Shown piece after piece: positions 23,964 to 36,300 of a DNA stretch of 64,000 nt (its first letter is position 1; each line of letters opens with the position of its first letter). The notes beneath the pieces were generated by a model. It saw nothing but the letters and a program-made list of their open reading frames with translations. It was not told where the DNA came from and made no database searches. The position numbers and the translations under genes were made by a program. The DNA comes from Rhynchonema sp. JSB1_4 (lineage: Eukaryota; Nematoda; Chromadorea; Monhysterida; Xyalidae). Location: the NCBI GenBank assembly GCA_030248065.1, contig JASAMV010004933.1, forward strand, positions 1 to 64,000, written 5' to 3'.

Positions 23964-26900
23964 ATGCCGGCTGATCCACCGCGCACGCCTGTCGTGTATC
24001 GCTGCTGTTGTTGTCTGCGACGCAGCACTGACCACACCATCTTTGCTAAAATGCCCGACAGACGCCGAGCGCAAGTGCGTCAATGGGTTGTGATGGATGA
24101 CACCGTGTGCCCAATTGATTCTCTGAATATTGTGGCCCGATCTGGATACGTATGCCGGTCACATTTCTTGCCCGACCAATTGGTACAACGGAAAGGACGA
24201 GTTTGCGAACTGAAACAATCAGCTGTCCCGACAATCTTCACCAAAGTGAGTGTGCTTCGATGTTAGAATCTGACTTGTTTTTAACTTGATAGCCAGCCTG
24301 ACGTCATTGTGGTTTAGGAACGCCCCGTAATTCACGACGGGCTGTCTGATCCGATCAACTCGCCACAAGACACCAACTTCACTGATTTGCCGTTGTCCGA
24401 TGACGATACTGAACGCCCAGCACAAAGCAGAGAGGTCTTTTCATTTGTCCACGATGGTCAACTGATCGAGTTGATGACCGGAAAACGTTGCAATCACGCA
24501 CTGTGCCCGTTTGACATTGACGTAAAGTCAATAAGAAAGTCATCCGTTGGGAGCTGCCGTGTCCTGACGGGCAGATGTCAGGGTCCAGACAAACACGTGT
24601 TCCGCTGGTGTGGACAGCCATCAATTGACCCACCTGGCACGAAAGGACAAAACATTTATCTGGGTTTGTTATTTTTTGCAGTTACGGCTATTTGCAAGGT
24701 TTTTGATCCATACTTTGTACTCATATTCGATTCTTAGCGACGTAGCGTCATGAATTACGACTATTTTATCAAGTTGGTAGATGCGTTTTGATTTATTTCA
24801 GGGAACGTGTTGTTCATGGTCGGCATGATTCTACAAGGAATGATTATTCGTCCCACAATCGAAATGTTCAAACACGTTGGCTCGTGTTTTCCGAGCTACT
24901 CGTCGGTTATGCTGTGGCAACGCGCACTCATTTTCCCAGCCATCAAAACTGTCGGTGACAACAGCTTCGCTCGGACATTGAAATCTGCTATTAGCCGGGG
25001 ATCATTGACGTTGATGGGTGACGCTCGTTTTTCGACGATTGGGCATGGCGCCGGTCACGGCAGCATGGCGATAATCGATGAATTTTCTGGCAAGGTAAAT
25101 TGCAAATGTCTCAAAATGTGTGGTTACTGTATTTTATGCTCCTAAGTTTGATCCACATGTTTTAACAGAAGCATGTAGTCAAAGCATGTGAGTCAAACCA
25201 GTTACCAATGGCGGATCCAGGGGGCCACAGGGGTGACTTTTCGAAAATGGAACAAGCGCTAGATAATAATGACTTTTAGGAATTGGCCCCTCCCTTGACC
25301 AAAAGCTGCATCCGCCGCTGCGTATTACCATGTAATATGCGTTCTATAGCATGTGTTTGACAGTTGTGCGTGTCTGAACTGTTTCGAAGAGCGGTCCATC
25401 CGAATGAAACCAATTCAAAGGTCTTATTGAAAGAAACGACATCCATAATACGGTTCCACCGAACCAATGTTCAGGTCATGTGCTTTCATGTATCATTGTT
25501 TTGAGGTCTTGATAGAGCGGTCTTTAAGCCGCCGAAGCCGAAGATGGAAATTGTTCAGTTTGTGGTAGTGCTAAGATCGATACCTTTCTCGATCGCGTTC
25601 TTTTGGTGTCGAAATAGGAGTCGAACCTGAATCATTGGTGCATGCAAAAGTCGCACACGAAAACTGGTTCGGCTTAATTCTGAACCTCTTTTTCCGGATT
25701 TTGAGCTCATTTGCAGCTTCAACAAGTTCCCATTAGATTCGAAAGATGCATCTATGCGCCGGTGACCGAAATCGGTAAAATGTGCGAAGCACAACCTGAC
25801 AATACCGAACCCTAAGGCCAGTGTGAAATTTCAGGTATCGATTATGTAGTGTTACGGTCGCGCAGATTTTGAAACGGTCGAAACCACGTTGGAGCCAAAA
25901 ATCGCAATTTTAGCGTTTTTAACAATGCTAAGGCCGAATCTGTGTTCGGTTTTTTTCAATCTCGATCTTTTATGTATCGAAATCGATTTCCAAATCAGTT
26001 TGTACACGTACGTCCGCGACGACACTGAAAACAGGCTCGGCGCACCTGAAAACATACGTGTACTGATTTTCGGCTCAGTCCTATTTTCGACCAGTTCACA
26101 GTCTGCTCGAACGTGACGTCGAAAAACCGAAGCTCGAAGTTTTTCAAAAAAGCATTGCAATCGGTGTCTGCCACATCAGCTACCTCCGTGCATAGCTTAT
26201 TTCCATCGATTTCTATCATCGGTTTTTCCACGCCACGTTCGAGCAGTTTGTGAACTGATGGAAACAACGACTGAGCCAAAAATCGGCACATATATGTTTT
26301 CGGGTGCGCCGAACATGTTTTCAGTATCGCCGTTGACGTACGTTTACGAACTGATATGGAAATCGATTTCGATACATAAGAGATCGAGATCGAAAAAAAC
26401 CGAACACAGATTCGGCCTTAGCATTGTCAAAAACGCTAAAATTGCGATTTTTGGCTCCAACATGGTTTCGACCGTTTTAAAATCTGCGCGACCGTAACAC
26501 TACGTAATCGATACCTGAAATTTCACACTGGCCATAGGTTTCGGTATTGTCAGGTTGTGCTTCGCATATTTTACCGATTTCAGTCACCGGCGCGTAGGTG
26601 CATCTTTCGAATCAATTGGGAACTTATTGAAACTGCAAATGAGCTCAAAATCCGGAAAAAAGAGGTTCAGAATTAAGCCAAACCAATTTTCGAGTGAGAC
26701 TTTTGCATGCACCAGTGATTCAGGTTCGACTCCTATTTCGACACCAAAAGAACGCGATCGAGAAAGGTATCGATCTTAGCACTGCCACAAACTCAACAAT
26801 TTCCATCTTCGGCTTAGCAAGAGTTTCGACTTTTTTCATCAACTTCAATCGTGCACTAATAACCTAAGAATGGCTGCAAATGCGATACCTAAGAGTTCGA

Positions 26901-28940
26901 GTTCAAAACTATCGATCATGGATTTGATTCAACGTGGCCAGAAACAAATGAATTGCGATTGCATGTGCTCGAACACGCGTTAGACCAACATTCAGCTGAA
27001 TATTGGCTTCGGTGCTTCAGGTTGTTGCACTGATCAACTGCCATTTATCGGAAGGACTTGTCAGCAACGCACAAGCCATGGAGAAGTACATGGTGCACTT
27101 GGGTATCGAACATGTGTTGCGAGCCGGTGGGACAATATGTGCGTGGGTGAGCGATGATCATCCTGGTGTGCGAAAGTTGATCGATGAAGACTACAAGGAA
27201 CTGGGTGCGTTTGTGAAATGTGCTCATTGCATTGACCCCCTCCCTCACCCCATTGTTGTTAGACGCTTATCGATTACTCTGACATAAGCAGATTGTTAAA
27301 TTCGTTTGCAGCCCAGGTTTCTATCCAATACTTCCGTCAAATTTCAGAAATTCAGCCCATATTGGATCGATGGCACTTCAACAGAAACGTGGTGAAAGCG
27401 ATATTGTCGACAAAACTATCATCCAAACATCTGGCGCTTTTGCGAGGTTTCCTGCCATCACTAAAATCCTACCTGTTTCGCTGCGTCGAGCGCGCCTCGT
27501 GTTTCAAAGGTGACCTCAGCGATCGCGCCCGTGCTATGAAAGAGATGTACTATGCCTCGGTAAAGCACCTGACCAATGTGCACACGTGGGTTGATGACGA
27601 TGAATTCCAATTGGTTAGTTAGCGAAATACGTGTATCATGTTTTCTTCAGATTTTATGCAATGTCAGTGTAGCATATTATGATGGGCGTAGTTTGCTTCA
27701 TTAGATGCAATAACAGACTTAAAATCAACTGTTTGTTTAAGATACACGAGTGTGCGCATCCGCCTATTCCAATTGACAGTCATCCGTATGTCGCACCTGA
27801 CCATCCAATGATCAAATCCATCACCACTGCGCTCGACCGAATTACCGAACGACAGTTCCGAGCAGTTTGTGACAATGGCAGCACCGCTGTGTGCGAAGCG
27901 GTAAACGGTCGCTTTGCCGCAAAGGCATCAAAACGAATCAACTATAGCAACGAGGGATACAACGCGCGAATGTATTGTGCTGCATTGGAGCACAACGCTT
28001 CTGTTAGTTCCCAGAATGATCAAAACTTGACACAATCTTCAAACCATGCGTAAAATATGCGTTCCTCAGACGCTGCTTACTTTCTACCAAGTATAGTGTT
28101 TAAACGTTAATCTAGCATGTCTATCAATGACGAAATGAAAAAAACACGTGCTCAGCATACAGACTACTGTCCTTGATGACTACTTTAGTGACCTAAATTG
28201 CAGGTGGACCGGGACGGTTTGTCGGCCCTGGTTGAGGCCGAGCTTGACGAGGAGAAAGCCACCGAAATGGAAATCGAGCGCTTTCTTGACGAAGCAGCTC
28301 ACGAATTGTCCGAATCAGACGACGTCGAGCGCGAAGAAATTGGCGAATACGGCACTGAGCAAGTCGAGTGTGGTGAACTGTCGAAGACCGGCAATGAAAT
28401 CTCAGTGGTGGCTCGCAAGACTCAACTGGGGGTGGTTTCCACGGTGCGCGACAGACGTCAATACGTGCTAGACCACACATTGTTCGATTCGATAATTCAC
28501 GAAGTGTTTGTCAAACGCCAGAAAATGCTCAACGACGGAGGCAAGATATCGGACAAGGTATGCATAATTGATCATTTTTCAGTGAATGTCTTTTAGTTCC
28601 GTTCACATTTGCATTGTTTCTCAGCATAACGGCAATCTCTGCCCTCAGGCCGACTCACCCACACCGCGCGGTTGGCTAGGGCACGAACAAAAGTCAAAAG
28701 AAGAAGTTGAACGTTTGGTTGAGCAACGTCGGATGTATCGAGTTGAATACGAACAGAAAAAAGCTTCCGTGATCTTGCCCAGAAGGCATGAGGAGCACAG
28801 TGTTCGAATTCTGTTAGTTTTATTCTTATAATGTTGGTCATTTCAGTTATGCTGAACAAGTCAATCAGCCAAACTTTGCTCATGTGACGTTTGTACGAAG
28901 GGTACAAGAGGAGGAGAACTCTTCCACTGGTCGAAAATAG
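23964..28940 (+). CDS. THAP-domain DDE transposase-like protein, 9 exons
   Basis: Exons: 23964-24245, 24318-24663, 24802-25094, 27021-27204, 27348-27613, 27742-28002, 28204-28557, 28649-28812, 28847-28940. The sum is 2244 nt (747 residues), in phase throughout. Residues 12-93 are a THAP zinc finger: C14, C17, C64, H67, invariant W41 and the AVP motif at 87-89. The middle matches a family of THAP-linked transposase-like proteins common in invertebrates and fish. Landmarks are GDAR with D283, SDDH with D352, DRWHF at 375-379, NVHTW, HECAHPP, and E509 in the CEAVNG segment, giving a plausible DDE triad. The acidic C-terminal part has no known domain. No stop codon or frameshift breaks it. It could act as transposase for the surrounding structure or be a host-adopted derivative. 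Intron 3 contains a 1.3-kb palindrome. Confidence 0.85.
25533..26817. mobile_element. Fold-back element F3 inside intron 3 of the THAP gene
   Basis: The palindrome has paired positions summing to 52350 (centre near 26175). The ends read AAGCCGAAGATGG inward. Open frames in the two halves are mirror images and have no domain. No target duplication is clear; TTAA occurs just outside the left end only. Confidence 0.75.
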
Positions 28941-29153
28941 TAAACTGACTCGACCTGATCACCATTGTCAGTCGCGCCGTAATTTGATTGTCCGCAATCT
29001 AAACTGAAATCAAATTATTCATTCAGGGAATCTATTCAGGCGATGGAAATGTTGGCTCCGTTGGACAATGAACAAGACAAACATGAGACAGATTGTGATG
29101 CAACACCGTGTACCTGGTCGATTTAGTTGTTCCACAAATTTATTGTTGTGGTG

Positions 29154-29159
29154 AATAAA
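29154..29159 (+). terminator. Probable poly(A) signal of the THAP gene
   Basis: AATAAA lies 214 bp after the stop codon and before the next gene. An in-frame-capable alternative last exon may exist from about 29027 (acceptor ATTCATTCAG). Confidence 0.5.
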
Positions 29160-29299
29160 AGCGAGATATAATATTATAATGTCTGATTGTGGAATGATCA
29201 TGAGGTCTATCACCAAAGCAGTTTGCTTTATCTTCTTGTTTCATTTTGAATGCAACTCGCTTTGAATGTGCCGTTAGATTAGTCCGCGCTCATCGCAAC

Positions 29300-30382
29300 A
29301 TGGCTGAGTCAGCAGAACACGATTGGTGTTCTCACCCCCGTTACGAAATGTTTGGCGCCTTGGCTGACGAGCTCAGAGAGATCGCAAAGCGAAATACTGA
29401 AACGTTGGTTTTTTTATATTATATATCATTACATGGTCTCATTCTCATAGATTGTAGTGCGTTGTAAATAGCTACTTCTGAACTAATTTGGTTTATTTTC
29501 AATGTGCAAATGGATGCTGTGTAAGTACTAGCGCACGCACCAATTCATTCGAATCAGGACTAACCCCTATTGGTCGTACTATGGCGTGCGCTCAACCCTC
29601 ATTCATGCTTTAGGTGGAACAACTGCATCAGCTGCGATATCGATCCTTCTGTGCTTGAAGACAAGTCGATGCCGTCAAGCTTTTGTTCCAAAAGCTGTGG
29701 CTGTTGCAGCACCGCCCTTCTCGAAAAGCCGCGTGAAGCACTCTGTTGTCATGCAAATCCGAAGATCAAACCCTGTCACCGCCCACTCTCCATGTGCCTC
29801 ACCGAGACCCGGCTGTTTGCCAAAACGTGCATTGACAAACAAGTGAGTCAGGATTATTGAACCAATAATGCAAGTTGCGACACTGAATGAGAGCAAAAAA
29901 GCATTTCGTATCGCTATTGCAGGTGATCGAACTGGTGGCTGAAAATCTTGCAGCCGATAAACGTACCGGGCCTGACATGTGCACCAGGATGGATAACAAG
30001 TGAGTTACCATGATTTAGTTACAACTTTCAAGCGTTCCCTGAGCTTGAACGGCCTGTTTCTCTAGTGGAGTTTCATTTCAGCCATTACCGTCACTATGCG
30101 TACAGGAATTTTGCTATCACTTACTACGGCCGACTACATTTCGGCGAGAGGTTCGAACTGCCTGCATGCTGCTACCATAAAATTCGATCAACATTTCCGT
30201 CAAATCAGTACACCGGATTTCTAACCAGAAAGAAGTCGCGATCGATGAGCACCAACGCACCGAAGAAACGCCGCTTGCGACGAAAGAGTGCACCACCGGT
30301 TCATTTCAGTGACTCTGATGAAGAGAATCATAAGGAAACTGAAACATCAGCGGCCAATCCACTCAGCGAACGGCATAACTAA
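29300..30382 (+). CDS. Cysteine-rich protein resembling the P2X7 C-terminal ballast domain, 4 exons
   Basis: Exons: 29300-29403, 29614-29842, 29923-29999, 30082-30382. The total is 711 nt (236 residues), in phase. After a 34-residue lead, cysteines appear in C39/C42, CGCC and ALCC clusters, then a MCLTE segment. The block HYRHYAYRNF (138-147) is followed by LPACCYHKIRSTFP and QYTGF. This order (zinc-binding cysteine cluster, YRHxAYRxF, PSC/PAC-x-IRxxFP, QYxGF) is the pattern of the intracellular ballast domain of P2X7 receptors, which also occurs in many stand-alone invertebrate proteins. There is no channel domain or membrane segment. The tail is basic, then acidic, as in a nuclear protein. 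It starts 360 bp after the THAP gene on the same strand. Confidence 0.75.
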
Positions 30383-30440
30383 TCTGACAGCGAAATGCGC
30401 GCTATGATATATTTTATCAACAAGTGACACTAAATTGTAA

Positions 30441-30456
30441 AATAAACGACAATAAA
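30441..30456 (+). terminator. Poly(A) signals of the ballast-like gene
   Basis: Two AATAAA hexamers (30441-30446 and 30451-30456) lie about 60-75 bp after the stop codon. Confidence 0.6.
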
Positions 30457-30679
30457 GTTTGTTAATCACTAATGCACATATTAGATAAAAGTGAAGGCCA
30501 TCGCACGATTGTACAATTATTTGGGAACTTCTTTGGATTATAGTAGCAGCAGCTCATTGAACGAGAACATTATGGACGTGGATTGCGGATCCGAAATTCA
30601 GTAGTCCAAATGCGCATCTCTGCCTATACTCACATGCCTATTTGTGTCCAGATGCACCCGTACGATGTACGACTGCTGG

Positions 30680-32880
30680 CACCAGTCTGATGTTTCATAG
30701 TTGACAGTTCACGGTTGGCCGCGGGATATGAAAAGAAGAGGGTAGGGCGACGGTTGTCTTGTTTGCAATGCCGAAATTAGCAAAATATTTGTGATAGTTA
30801 TGAACGCATACAATAGAACTGATACTAGCTTTGTCCACGTGGACAGGCTTGAGCGTTGGGTGTGTCACCATGGTCAATTTTTGCAACAAAACTATACGCT
30901 CTTATTCTTATGTTTGCACTGGCTCTGTGAAATTATACTGGCTCATTTGCTAGCTCGTTTCAAATTGTCAGTGGCTCAATGAACTAGTCAATATGGCAAA
31001 AAACTGCATCACTGCGTTCGCACAAAACAATTTTGAATTCCAGTTTCAGGTTCTGGTTGTAGCTTTGAGAACTTCAAGAACAATCGTGGTAGAGGTAGAC
31101 TACGGTCAAACACAATGAAGTGTGGGTACTGTCTCTGTTTCTTTTTCTTACATTCGACGATAAGAGTGGACACCAGTACCAACCGACACCCTGCCATACA
31201 CCACAAACCGTGCGCAAACCTGTTTGTGTCCGGATGCATGCGACTGCGGCTGCCTGGTTGATGTTTCACAACAGGTGACCTGCCACCAACGCGGCTAGCC
31301 GTGGGACATGAAAATAATAAGGCAGGGCGAAGGAGGTTTCAGACGAATAATATTTGGAATAAGGTACAAAAAAGCGTTTATTGTTTATCATAACCGTGTT
31401 TAGTGAAACTGACCGCAAAATGTCCGCATAAAGTTCGATAGGCTTGAGCATCATGTGGGATTAATGTCTGCCTGCTCCTTTCTAGTTTAGAAACATGAGG
31501 TAGTTTCAAACAAGAAGAATTTTAGTTCTACGCGCAGCGCGGGAGATTGTAGTTATGTCCAAACAAATATGGACTTGACTCTGGGTTGCTTCAGCTGAGA
31601 AACTTGACCATCTCGCCTGTACAATGACCTCATGTGCAGTAAAACCTTTCATTAGCTGAATACACCCTGAGCAAATAGTTTGATCAACCTCGCATACGGA
31701 CTTTTCTCATTGGTCAAAAGAGTGGGGCCGCCCGATCATGTCACTATAACGAGGGTAGACTATTTTGAAAGCTCAAATTAGTTTCTTGTTGCTTGTTTTG
31801 TTTGCTTTGTGTGTTGTTCGTTCAAATTCAAAATCTTATTCACTTTCATGCCACTTGAAAGCGAACAACCGATGCGTGGTGGTAGTTTTAGTCACAATCA
31901 AGAATGTCGCCCAAGATCCTTTGGTCTCAAACACGCATCATCAACTCAACAGGGCAGGCAGACAGCACCAACCAACACACCAAAGGCAGTGCTCAAGCCT
32001 GTTTGTGCACAAATGTACGACTGCTGCTGCCAGGATGATGCTTCACAGTTGACACTTGTCGGTCGAGTAACGCGGTCGGCCGCGGGACATGAAAATAATA
32101 AGGCAGGGCGACGGAGGTTTCACATGAGTATCAACAACAATACACAAAAAAGCTTTCACTGCTTCCGTCAGGGTAATGAAACTGACCGCAAAATCTCCGC
32201 AGAACATCCATAGGCTTGAGCACCCATGTATGATCGTTGTCTGTCTGCCTTGCTTTCACCGCTGTCAGAAGCAGAATGGGAAAGTTCCAAACAAAAAGTT
32301 TTTTTTTGTTTCTGCACGGGACTACATAGATGTGCAAAGAAATGCGGACTTGAGTTTTGGTAGCTTCAGCCCAGAAACTATACCATCTCGCCTGTACAGT
32401 GACGTTGTGTCCACGAAAACTGTTCATTTTGTGCTGTGAGTGGATATTGATGTATGTTTTAAGCAACCGCATGCACCAAAATATTTTCATTACCAAAAAG
32501 TGGGACCCGCCCGGTCATATCACTAAGTCCAAGAAGGTAGACTACATTTTTGAAGACTCATTTCAGTTTCTGGTTGCAATTCAAAAAACTTATCCACATT
32601 CATAATTCTTCAGCCAGAAAGCGCGTGATGGAAGTTTTGGTCACAATAAATATGTCGCACTGGTCCATAAGTCACTTCATCAACTCAACAGGGCAGGCAG
32701 ACAACACCAACCAACACACCAAAGACAGTGCTCAAGCCTGTTTGTGCACAAATGTACGACTGCTGCTGCCAGGGTGATGTTTCACAGTTGACACTTGTCG
32801 GTCGAGTAACGCGGTCGGCCGCGGGACATGAAAATAATAAGGCAGGGCGACGGGGCCTTGTTTGCGTTCCAGAAAAAATA
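30680..32880. repeat. Tandem units of about 740 bp, right arm
   Basis: TGATGTTTCA occurs at 30688, 31259 and 32775, with a one-base variant (TGATGCTTCA) near 32035. They mirror the left-arm units, and again the copy nearest the core is shortest and most diverged. Confidence 0.75.
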
Positions 32881-32995
32881 AATGCTCATTGATTATTATA
32901 ACCATCAACGATTATAATGGAACTGACCGCTAGTGTCCGCAGCGACAGGCTTGAAGAGCGTGTGTGACTGTCCCCTCCCTACCCATGCTACCGAT

Positions 32996-33439
32996 TAGGG
33001 TTAGAGGTCGGGGGGGGGCGGTACCGCCCCACACCCCGGCACCCGACACCCGACATCTCTGAGAAAAAAGCCGACATCCGACACCCGATAGTTGCAAAAA
33101 AACCCGACACCCGACATCTAGTTTTTGAAAAAAACCGACACCCGACACCTGTTTTTGGACCAAAAACAGGCAAATTTTTAGGCTCAAGTTACTGAATTCA
33201 AGTATTTTCACACGAAATAAACACCAAAATGTCACATTCTGCGTCTTAGGAAACATTTGGTTCGAAGAAAATTTTCTCTCAAAATTCTTCTCTCAGCAAA
33301 ACTTATGTTTTGAACCCTAAGTGTCGGGTGTCCCCCGCTGTCCCCGAGGTCCAAACAGCCGCACGGAAAAAGGGGAGGTACCCGACACCCGACACCTACA
33401 CTTTTTTGGCACCCGACACCCGACATCTCTCTAACCCTA
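32996..33439. mobile_element. hAT-like MITE (CCCGACACCCGACATC word type), right arm
   Basis: Ends TAGGGTTAGAG and CTCTAACCCTA are flanked by perfect CTACCGAT (32988-32995, 33440-33447), the reverse complement of the left-arm duplication. Both ends fit the hAT YARNG rule. Confidence 0.9.
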
Positions 33440-34259
33440 CTACCGATAAATAGAGAGCAGTCCATCTCTTGAAACAGCCGACCAGAAGATTTAGCGGGCC
33501 ACGTGGTTTCAATTCCCAGTTGCCTTTTGAAAAAATCCAGGGTTGTGCGTGACATGCACCCATCCTCAAACCCCACAAAGCAAAGGTCGCACACGCTGTT
33601 CAAGCCTGGATTCGATTGTGACCAGAGATAGGAAACGTGGGACCCAGCCCACGATTCTCGTCCCCCCGGGTCGGGCGGGCATAAATTTTAATCACAGTAG
33701 TGACTTTTTGGGCCTTCCGCTAAAGTGCACCTTCGCTTTTGGATATTGCCATGATTTTAGAAAAAAGGATAAATTAGACACCGTGGCAGCCAACTACCAG
33801 ACCCAGACCCAATTGCCACACAGTTGTGTGTGACGGGCTGCAGCACCCAGATAAAGCACACCAGGCACCTCTCTTCTTCCCTTTACAATGGGAAGTCTGC
33901 GTGCACACCACCGACAAAACGGTTTGGCACGTGCTATTTATTGGGTATTAGCTTGGTTTTGGGTCCCAATACCCTCTTTTCTCTGAAAAAAAAACAATAA
34001 TAAACTTTTTAATGTTTTTTCTGGCACATTTTTCAAAAACTCTGCTGCACATCTTTTGGAAAAAACAAAAATTTCACAGAAAATGCCATTTCTTCAAGAA
34101 TACCGAGCAAAGTTATCTTATATACTGACCATTTTGTGCGCAAAATGCATAACTTGGACGAATTCAGGTGCAAAAGCGCGTGCCAAAATATCCTTGTTAT
34201 TACGAACTTTTACCAGAAAAGGAAAAAACAAAGGACAAATTTTCCAACTGAAAAACGAG

Positions 34260-34573
34260 TTGGTATTGGGGATTGGTATTGGTCTGTGCCTGGTATTGGT
34301 ATTGGGTCTGATTTTGGTACGGCAGGGAGAGGTCGTCCATATGCTCGCCCCATCCCCCCCCCCACCCCCCCACCCACCCGCCCAAAAAGACAAAATATGG
34401 GTCATTTTCGTATCGCCTAAATGGAATCGCACCCACCCAATACCCAATACCAAGCGCGCCACCCAATACCCAATACCAATACCAGGTATTGGGCCAGTAT
34501 TGGGTACCCAATACCACACCCAATACCAGGTATTGGGTAATGGGTGGTATTGGGTATTGGGTATTGTGCCCAT
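34260..34573. repeat. Repeat built of TATTGGG/CCAATAC words, right arm
   Basis: Mirror of 19275-19560. A C-rich run near 34350-34380 separates two blocks of words. Confidence 0.55.
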
Positions 34574-34739
34574 GCCTAGTGTGGAATCGTGTGAAAGCGT
34601 AACAAATTTTGGCCATTTTGGTCAAAAATTGGCACTTTTGGGGCAAAATCGGGGGAAACCTACAGTACCGGGGTGAAAATCGGGGGATACCTACTGTACC
34701 AGGCGAGGGGGATACCTACTGTACTGGGTGGGGCTACCC

Positions 34740-35159
34740 TATACTTGCGGGCTGAAAAAAAAACCGTTTTTTTTTCGAGAAAAAACCGAAAAAAAACGTT
34801 TTTTTCCGAGGCCCGGAAAAATACGTTTTTATTTTTCCTGAAATTTTTCCAAGTGGCAACTTTTGAAAAAAAAGGGTTTTTTTCCAAAAATTTTCGAGAT
34901 ATTTTCAAAGGTTGCGAAAGGATGTTGTCAAAACCAATGTAAATCGGTGCTAAACAGATCAAAATGAGCACTTTTGAATCTGCAAGTGCATTTTTTGCCT
35001 GTTTCAGGCCATTTCCAGATAAAACTTTCTCCAAAATCGGCGTTTTTGGACCATGGGTATCCTTAAGTACTGGAAAAATATTTGGAAAAAAACGGTTTTT
35101 TTTCGGAAAAAAACCGTTTTTTTCCAAAAATATATTTTGCGGAAAAATACGCAAGTATA
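34740..35159. mobile_element. MITE with AAACCGTTTTT words, right-arm only
   Basis: Ends TATACTTGCG and CGCAAGTATA are flanked by perfect GGCTACCC (34732-34739, 35160-35167). AAACCGTTTTTTT-type words line both ends. The left arm lacks it. The 8-bp duplication suggests a hAT-type transposase, although the first bases do not fit YARNG. Confidence 0.8.
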
Positions 35160-35172
35160 GGCTACCCCCAAC

Positions 35173-35960
35173 CAGTGTAGTTCCTGGGGGGAGGGGGACC
35201 GCCCTAAGGCAGTGTAGTTCCTGGGGAGGGAGGGGGTCCCCCCCCTAAGGTACACTAACCGCCGCGACCAAGGTACACTAGTACACTAACCGCCGCGCCA
35301 GGTACACTAACCGCCTCAATGTTTGCCTAAAATTGGCATTTTAGGCCTAAAATGGACATTTTTAGGCCAAAAGTGGGTGATTTTTAGGTCAATGATGTCA
35401 AAAGTCCCCAAAATACCCGTTTTATTCAGATTTTTTTCCAAAAAGGGGCAAAAATCGGTCAAATTTTCAACCTCAAAAAGTGACTTTTTCCTGAATTGGG
35501 GTCTTCCCCCCTTCCCCCCCCAGGGAGGTACACTAACCGCCTCACGGAAAAAGGGGTAGGTACACTAACCGCCGCGCCGGACCAGGAACTACACTGCCCT
35601 AAGGTACACTAATTTCCCCGACCAAGGTACACTAGTACACTAATTTCCACTCCGGGTACACTAATTTCCCCAATTTTTGCCTAAAATGGCCATTTTTAGG
35701 TCTAAAATGGGCATTTTTAGGCCTAAATGGGCACTTTTAGGCCTGTGTGATTTTTAGGTAATGTTCTTGTCGCCAAAATACCCTTTTTATGAAGAATTTT
35801 TTCCAAAGATGGGTAAAAATAGGTCAAATTTTCTACATCAAAAAGTGACTTCTTCCTGATTTTGGGTCTTCCCCCCTTCCTCCCAGGGAGGTACCCTAAT
35901 TTCCCCTCCGAAAAAGTTGGGAGGTACACTAATTTCCCCGCCGGACCAGGAACTACACTG
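35173..35960 (+). mobile_element. hAT-like MITE (GGTACACTAATTTCCCC word type)
   Basis: Ends CAGTGTAGTTCCTGGGG and CCAGGAACTACACTG are flanked by perfect CCCCCAAC (35165-35172, 35961-35968). The backbone is that of the GGTACACTAACCGCC elements, but every word copy reads ACTAATTTCC instead. It carries the nested element 35210-35596. Confidence 0.9.
35210..35596 (+). mobile_element. hAT-like MITE (GGTACACTAACCGCC word type), nested
   Basis: 387 bp with ends CAGTGTAGTTCCTGGGG and CCAGGAACTACACTG, flanked by perfect CCCTAAGG (35202-35209, 35597-35604). There are three word copies near the left end and two near the right, all in the same orientation. Confidence 0.92.
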
Positions 35961-36300
35961 CCCCCAACGACCCCCCCCCCCCCACCTCCAACACTGCCCA
36001 ATACCGGGAAGGGTGGGTACCTTGCAACCATCCCCGAGAGCACCTTGCAACCACCAATTCATGGTTTTCATAGGGGAAAATGGGTGCTCTTCGAAATCAA
36101 AGTCCAAAAAGTCGCGCGCTCGGCGCGCAAACGTCCCACCCGCCAACGAATCCAGAGCGAACAGACGGGTCGCCCGTTTCCTATCTCTGGTCAAACGCCA
36201 ATTCCTCCACCAATTGCACAGGCCACGGAGTCTGTCCCACTATTGATCGCTGTCCGAGCGTCGTGAGTACCGTAAAAACCTAAATAGAGCCCCCCGGAAT

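Noticed and set aside
23964..30382. THAP gene and ballast-like gene as a single fused gene
   Set aside because: The THAP gene ends in a stop with a poly(A) signal at 29154, and the second gene has its own start and closes in frame; fusion by alternative splicing remains possible but unsupported.
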